NCBI GenBank assembly: GCA_020718945.1
Contig: DYRB01000138.1
Coordinates: forward strand, 1 to 7,325
Length of the DNA stretch: 7,325 nucleotides
DNA from: Lamprocystis purpurea
Lineage (GTDB): Bacteria; Pseudomonadota; Gammaproteobacteria; Chromatiales; Chromatiaceae
Reading direction: 5' to 3'
A program made the translations under genes and the position numbers. Under the pieces are notes generated by a model. It did not search any database. It saw nothing but the letters and a program-made list of their open reading frames with translations, and was not told the origin of the DNA. Positions 5,376 to 7,325 of the stretch are shown in pieces (positions within the stretch are counted from its first letter, which is position 1; each line of letters begins with the position of its first letter).

Positions 5376-6932
5376 ATGTTCGAGGCAACCAAGGTCGGGC
5401 GCAGTGTCAGCAAGGAGGACTTCGTAGAGCAGCAGGAGGAACTGCGCACCCAGTTGCTGGAGATCCAGCGGACCCTGGCCCAGTCCAAGACCTCGGTGGT
5501 CGTGATCATCTCCGGGGTCGAGGCGGCAGGTAAGGGCGAGGTGGTCAATCGCCTCAACGAATGGCTCGACACCCGCGGGGTGCAGACCTTCGCCTACTGG
5601 GATGAGAGCGACGAGGAGCGCGAGCGGCCCCGCTACTGGCGCTTCTGGCGCTCCCTGCCCCCGCGCGGCTCCCTGGCCATCCTGTTCGGAGGCTGGTACC
5701 TGGCCCCCATCGAGCACCGCTTCACCGGCATCTGCAACGACGCGGAGCTGGACGCGGAGTTGAACCGCATCGTCGATTTCGAGCGCATGCTGATCCAGGA
5801 CGGGGCCTTGATCGTCAAGTTCTGGTGCCACCTGTCCGAGAAGGACCAGAAGAAGCGCCTCAAGGAACTGTCCCGAGACGACCGCAGCCGCTGGAAGATG
5901 CTGCCGGACAAGGCCAAGTTCTCCGAACACTACAGCCAATACGAGTCGGTGGCCGAGCGGGTCATCCGCCACACCGACCGGGGCATCTCCCCCTGGTACC
6001 TGGTGGAGGCCCAGGACCGCCGCTACCGGGACCTGACCATAGGCAAGACCCTGCTCCACGCCATCCGCTCGCGCCTGAGCGAGTCCATCCCCACCGAGCC
6101 CCCATCGACCCTGGGCATCGTCGACCTGCCCGACTCCCCCAGCGCCCAGATCACCCTCCTCGACCAACTCGACCTGACCCAGACCCTGGACCGGGACCAG
6201 TACCGCGACGAGATCTGCCGGCTGCAACAGGAGGTCAACGAACTGGCCTGGGGGGCCTATAAGCAGAAGCGCACCACCGTAGTGGTCTTCGAGGGGGTGG
6301 ATGCAGGCGGCAAGGGCGGGGCCATCCGCCGCATCACCAGCGCCATAGACGCCCGCCTCTACCGCAGCATTTCAGTGGCCGCGCCCACGGACGAGGAGAA
6401 GGCCCACCACTACCTGTGGCGCTTCTGGCGGCACATCCCCCGGGCCGGCTACCTGTGCTTCTACGACCGCTCCTGGTATGGCCGGGTCCTGGTGGAACGG
6501 GTCGAGGGCTTCGCCAAGGACCCCGAGTGGCAGAGGTCCTACGCCGAGATCAACCAGTTCGAAGAGCAACTGGTGGAGAGCGGCGTCATCCTGCTCAAGT
6601 TCTGGCTCCACGTCAGCCAGGAGGAGCAGTTGCGCCGCTTCAAGGAGCGCGAGGCAGTCGCTTACAAGAAGTACAAGATCACCGATGAGGACTGGCGCAA
6701 CCGGGACAAGTGGCCCCAGTACAAGGTGGCCATTAACGAGATGGTGGCGCGCACCAGCACCGAGTCGGCCACTTGGACCCTGGTGGAGGGCAACGACAAG
6801 CCCTTCGCCCGGGTCAAGGTCCTGCGCACCCTGTGCGACGCCATGAAGGCGGGGCTGCGGCGCCAGCCCTGCACCGATGGGGTCTATGTCCCCTGCGGCA
6901 ACAAGCGCCTGCGGGAAGATACCGAGGGCTGA
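5376..6932 (+). CDS. pap: Polyphosphate:AMP phosphotransferase (two-domain PPK2 family)
   Basis: 518 aa with two fused PPK2 (P-loop kinase) domains, the architecture and about the length of known polyphosphate:AMP phosphotransferases. The family transfers phosphate from polyphosphate to AMP, giving ADP, in the cytoplasm; adenylate kinase can then make ATP. The N-terminal domain (about 10-230) has a Walker A GVEAAGKGE (47-55), but the usual DRSWYGR segment is FGGWYLAP (from 104), so it looks catalytically degenerate. The C-terminal domain (about 265-500) keeps Walker A GVDAGGKGG (307-315), YDRSWYGRVLVERV (from 363) and the basic lid region FKEREAVAYKKYKITDEDW. This asymmetry matches the family. 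AGAGGGG at 5362-5368 is a strong ribosome site 7 bases before ATG. It may be co-transcribed with the aminotransferase gene; a link between their functions is not evident. Confidence 0.95.
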   Translation: MFEATKVGRSVSKEDFVEQQEELRTQLLEIQRTLAQSKTSVVVIISGVEAAGKGEVVNRLNEWLDTRGVQTFAYWDESDEERERPRYWRFWRSLPPRGSLAILFGGWYLAPIEHRFTGICNDAELDAELNRIVDFERMLIQDGALIVKFWCHLSEKDQKKRLKELSRDDRSRWKMLPDKAKFSEHYSQYESVAERVIRHTDRGISPWYLVEAQDRRYRDLTIGKTLLHAIRSRLSESIPTEPPSTLGIVDLPDSPSAQITLLDQLDLTQTLDRDQYRDEICRLQQEVNELAWGAYKQKRTTVVVFEGVDAGGKGGAIRRITSAIDARLYRSISVAAPTDEEKAHHYLWRFWRHIPRAGYLCFYDRSWYGRVLVERVEGFAKDPEWQRSYAEINQFEEQLVESGVILLKFWLHVSQEEQLRRFKEREAVAYKKYKITDEDWRNRDKWPQYKVAINEMVARTSTESATWTLVEGNDKPFARVKVLRTLCDAMKAGLRRQPCTDGVYVPCGNKRLREDTEG

Positions 6933-6963
6933 GAGGGCCTGGGCTGAGGTCAGGGTGAGAATA

Positions 6964-6990
6964 GACGCGAATAGCCAAGGACGTCGCGTC
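6964..6990 (+). terminator. Weak hairpin after the phosphotransferase gene
   Basis: GACGCGA (6964-6970) and TCGCGTC (6984-6990) form a perfect 7-bp stem around a 13-base loop, 31 bases after the stop. There is no U-tract. Its right arm overlaps the left target duplication of the adjacent mobile element, so the insertion may have separated this hairpin from its original downstream sequence. Confidence 0.3.
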
Positions 6991-6994
6991 GGTC
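6986..6994 (+). repeat. Left copy of the 9-bp target-site duplication
   Basis: GCGTCGGTC abuts the left terminal inverted repeat exactly; the identical 9-mer abuts the right end. The flanking identity stops at both outer and inner boundaries, which favours a true duplication over extended homology. Confidence 0.7.
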
Positions 6995-7168
6995 CAGCAA
7001 TTCCAAATTTGGAGGCCAGATCGGCCCCCGTGGGAGCGGCGCCTCGCCGCGACCTTGTAATGTGGTGGTCCCCGGGCTCGCTGCGCTTCGCCCGGTCGCG
7101 CCGAGGCGGCGCTCCCACTGTGCTCCCGGCCTCGGCACCTGACGATGGTCTCAAATCTGGAGTTGCTG
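6995..7168. mobile_element. 174-bp MITE-like element with 9-bp target duplication
   Basis: The left terminal repeat CAGCAATTCCAAATTTG (6995-7011) is matched by CAAATCTGGAGTTGCTG (7152-7168) in inverted orientation, with 15 of 17 positions pairing. Immediately outside both ends is the same 9-mer GCGTCGGTC, at 6986-6994 and 7169-7177, as expected of a target-site duplication. The 174-bp interior encodes no plausible protein, so it would be a non-autonomous (MITE) element moved by a transposase elsewhere. Nine-base duplications are made by several IS families, and I do not recognise the terminal sequence. The interior carries a pair of inverted REP units. Confidence 0.75.
7030..7118. repeat. REPIN-like pair of inverted REP sequences inside the MITE
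   Basis: The left arm (7030-7054) starts GTGGGAGCGGCGCCTCGCC. The right arm (7094-7118) is its reverse complement at 23 of 25 positions, ending GGCGCTCCCAC. Each arm is itself a small hairpin: GCGGCG/CGCCGC around CCT on the left, GCGCCG/CGGCGC around AGG on the right. Two inverted REPs of the GTGGGAGCGG head type separated by a short spacer are what is called a REPIN; such repeats are typically mobilised in trans by a RAYT-type transposase. A further stem CCGGGC with GCCCGG lies in the spacer. Confidence 0.78.
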
Positions 7169-7177
7169 GCGTCGGTC
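7169..7177 (+). repeat. Right copy of the 9-bp target-site duplication
   Basis: GCGTCGGTC, identical to 6986-6994, directly follows the right terminal inverted repeat. The perfect match suggests a fairly recent insertion, although the terminal repeats themselves differ at two positions. Confidence 0.7.
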
Positions 7178-7180
7178 TCG

Positions 7181-7200
7181 GGTTCACCCTGCGGGTGACC
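7181..7200 (+). terminator. Hairpin just beyond the MITE
   Basis: TCACCC (7184-7189) and GGGTGA (7193-7198) pair around TGC, and the stem extends to GG/CC with one bulged T. There is no U-tract. Before the insertion it would have lain about 90 bp after the phosphotransferase stop codon, so it could be that gene's displaced terminator. Confidence 0.3.
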
Positions 7201-7296
7201 AGCGGACTCTGCCTAACTGACTGACCCTATGCGTAAATTTGGGTAGATTTGCGGCCGAATTGCTCTTTCCAGGCTCATGGGCGGTTCGGACCGGGA

Positions 7297-7325
7297 TCAG
7301 GCCGGTTCCAGGGCCTGGCTGTCGG
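7297..7325 (-). CDS. Possible C-terminal tail of a minus-strand gene
   Basis: On the minus strand the last bases read DSQALEPA followed by TGA at 7299-7297. Only eight codons are visible, so neither a protein family nor real coding can be established. A convergent gene entering from beyond the window would fit the repeat-rich, gene-free spacer before it. It may equally be noncoding. Confidence 0.18.

Larger units (their letters stand above)
6933..7296. other. Repeat-filled intergenic region
   Basis: The stretch after the phosphotransferase gene contains the hairpin at 6964-6990, the MITE/REPIN composite at 6995-7168 with its duplications, and the hairpin at 7181-7200. From 7201 to 7296 it is less GC-rich around GTAAATTTGGGTAGATTT (7232-7249), where I see no convincing promoter, RNA gene or ORF. 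Confidence 0.5.

Noticed and set aside
5334..6227. 297-aa antisense open frame under the phosphotransferase gene
   Set aside because: Shadow frame rich in Val, Leu, Gly and Gln with no conserved motif.
7232..7249. AT-rich GTAAATTTGGGTAGATTT as a possible promoter or a second MITE end
   Set aside because: It shares only AAATTTG with the MITE terminal repeat, has no inverted partner, and no -35/-10 pair is evident.

Overview
This is a GC-rich bacterial chromosome segment (roughly two-thirds G+C by eye). All confident genes are on the + strand. The dnaK-dnaJ order, a YebG-family protein, a two-domain polyphosphate:AMP phosphotransferase, and palindromic repeats with GTAGGATGGG and GTGGGAGCGG heads suggest a gammaproteobacterium. 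A purple-sulfur-type relative (Chromatiales) is my guess from gene content and repeat style, not a demonstrated assignment.

Layout: (1) 1-58 is the C-terminal tail of DnaK. (2) 59-247 is a dnaK-dnaJ spacer filled by two imperfect palindromic repeats, the second ending about 10 bp before dnaJ. (3) 248-1372 is a complete dnaJ. (4) 1516-3162 encodes an unassigned 548-aa single-pass membrane protein with a small N-terminal domain, a transmembrane helix, a coiled coil and a conserved C-terminal domain. (5) 3259-3564 is a yebG-like gene followed by a perfect GC hairpin. (6) 3565-4159 is a decayed accessory interval. It holds a 28-bp XerC/XerD (dif-like) site at 3726-3753 and, at 3898-4083, the remnant of a Crp/Fnr-family regulator that has lost about 100 or more central residues. 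(7) 4160-5314 encodes a PLP-dependent class V aminotransferase/cysteine desulfurase-like enzyme. (8) 5376-6932 encodes polyphosphate:AMP phosphotransferase. (9) 6933-7325 has no confident gene but carries a 174-bp MITE-like element with 17-bp terminal inverted repeats, a 9-bp target duplication and an internal pair of inverted REP sequences.

The genes do not form one pathway. DnaK/DnaJ is protein folding and heat-shock machinery; YebG belongs to a DNA-damage-associated family; the phosphotransferase links polyphosphate to adenylate balance. The unusual content is in the spacers: a dif-like site next to a deleted regulator, a well-delimited MITE/REPIN composite, and palindromes between dnaK and dnaJ. 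I see no CRISPR array, tRNA, rRNA or transposase gene.
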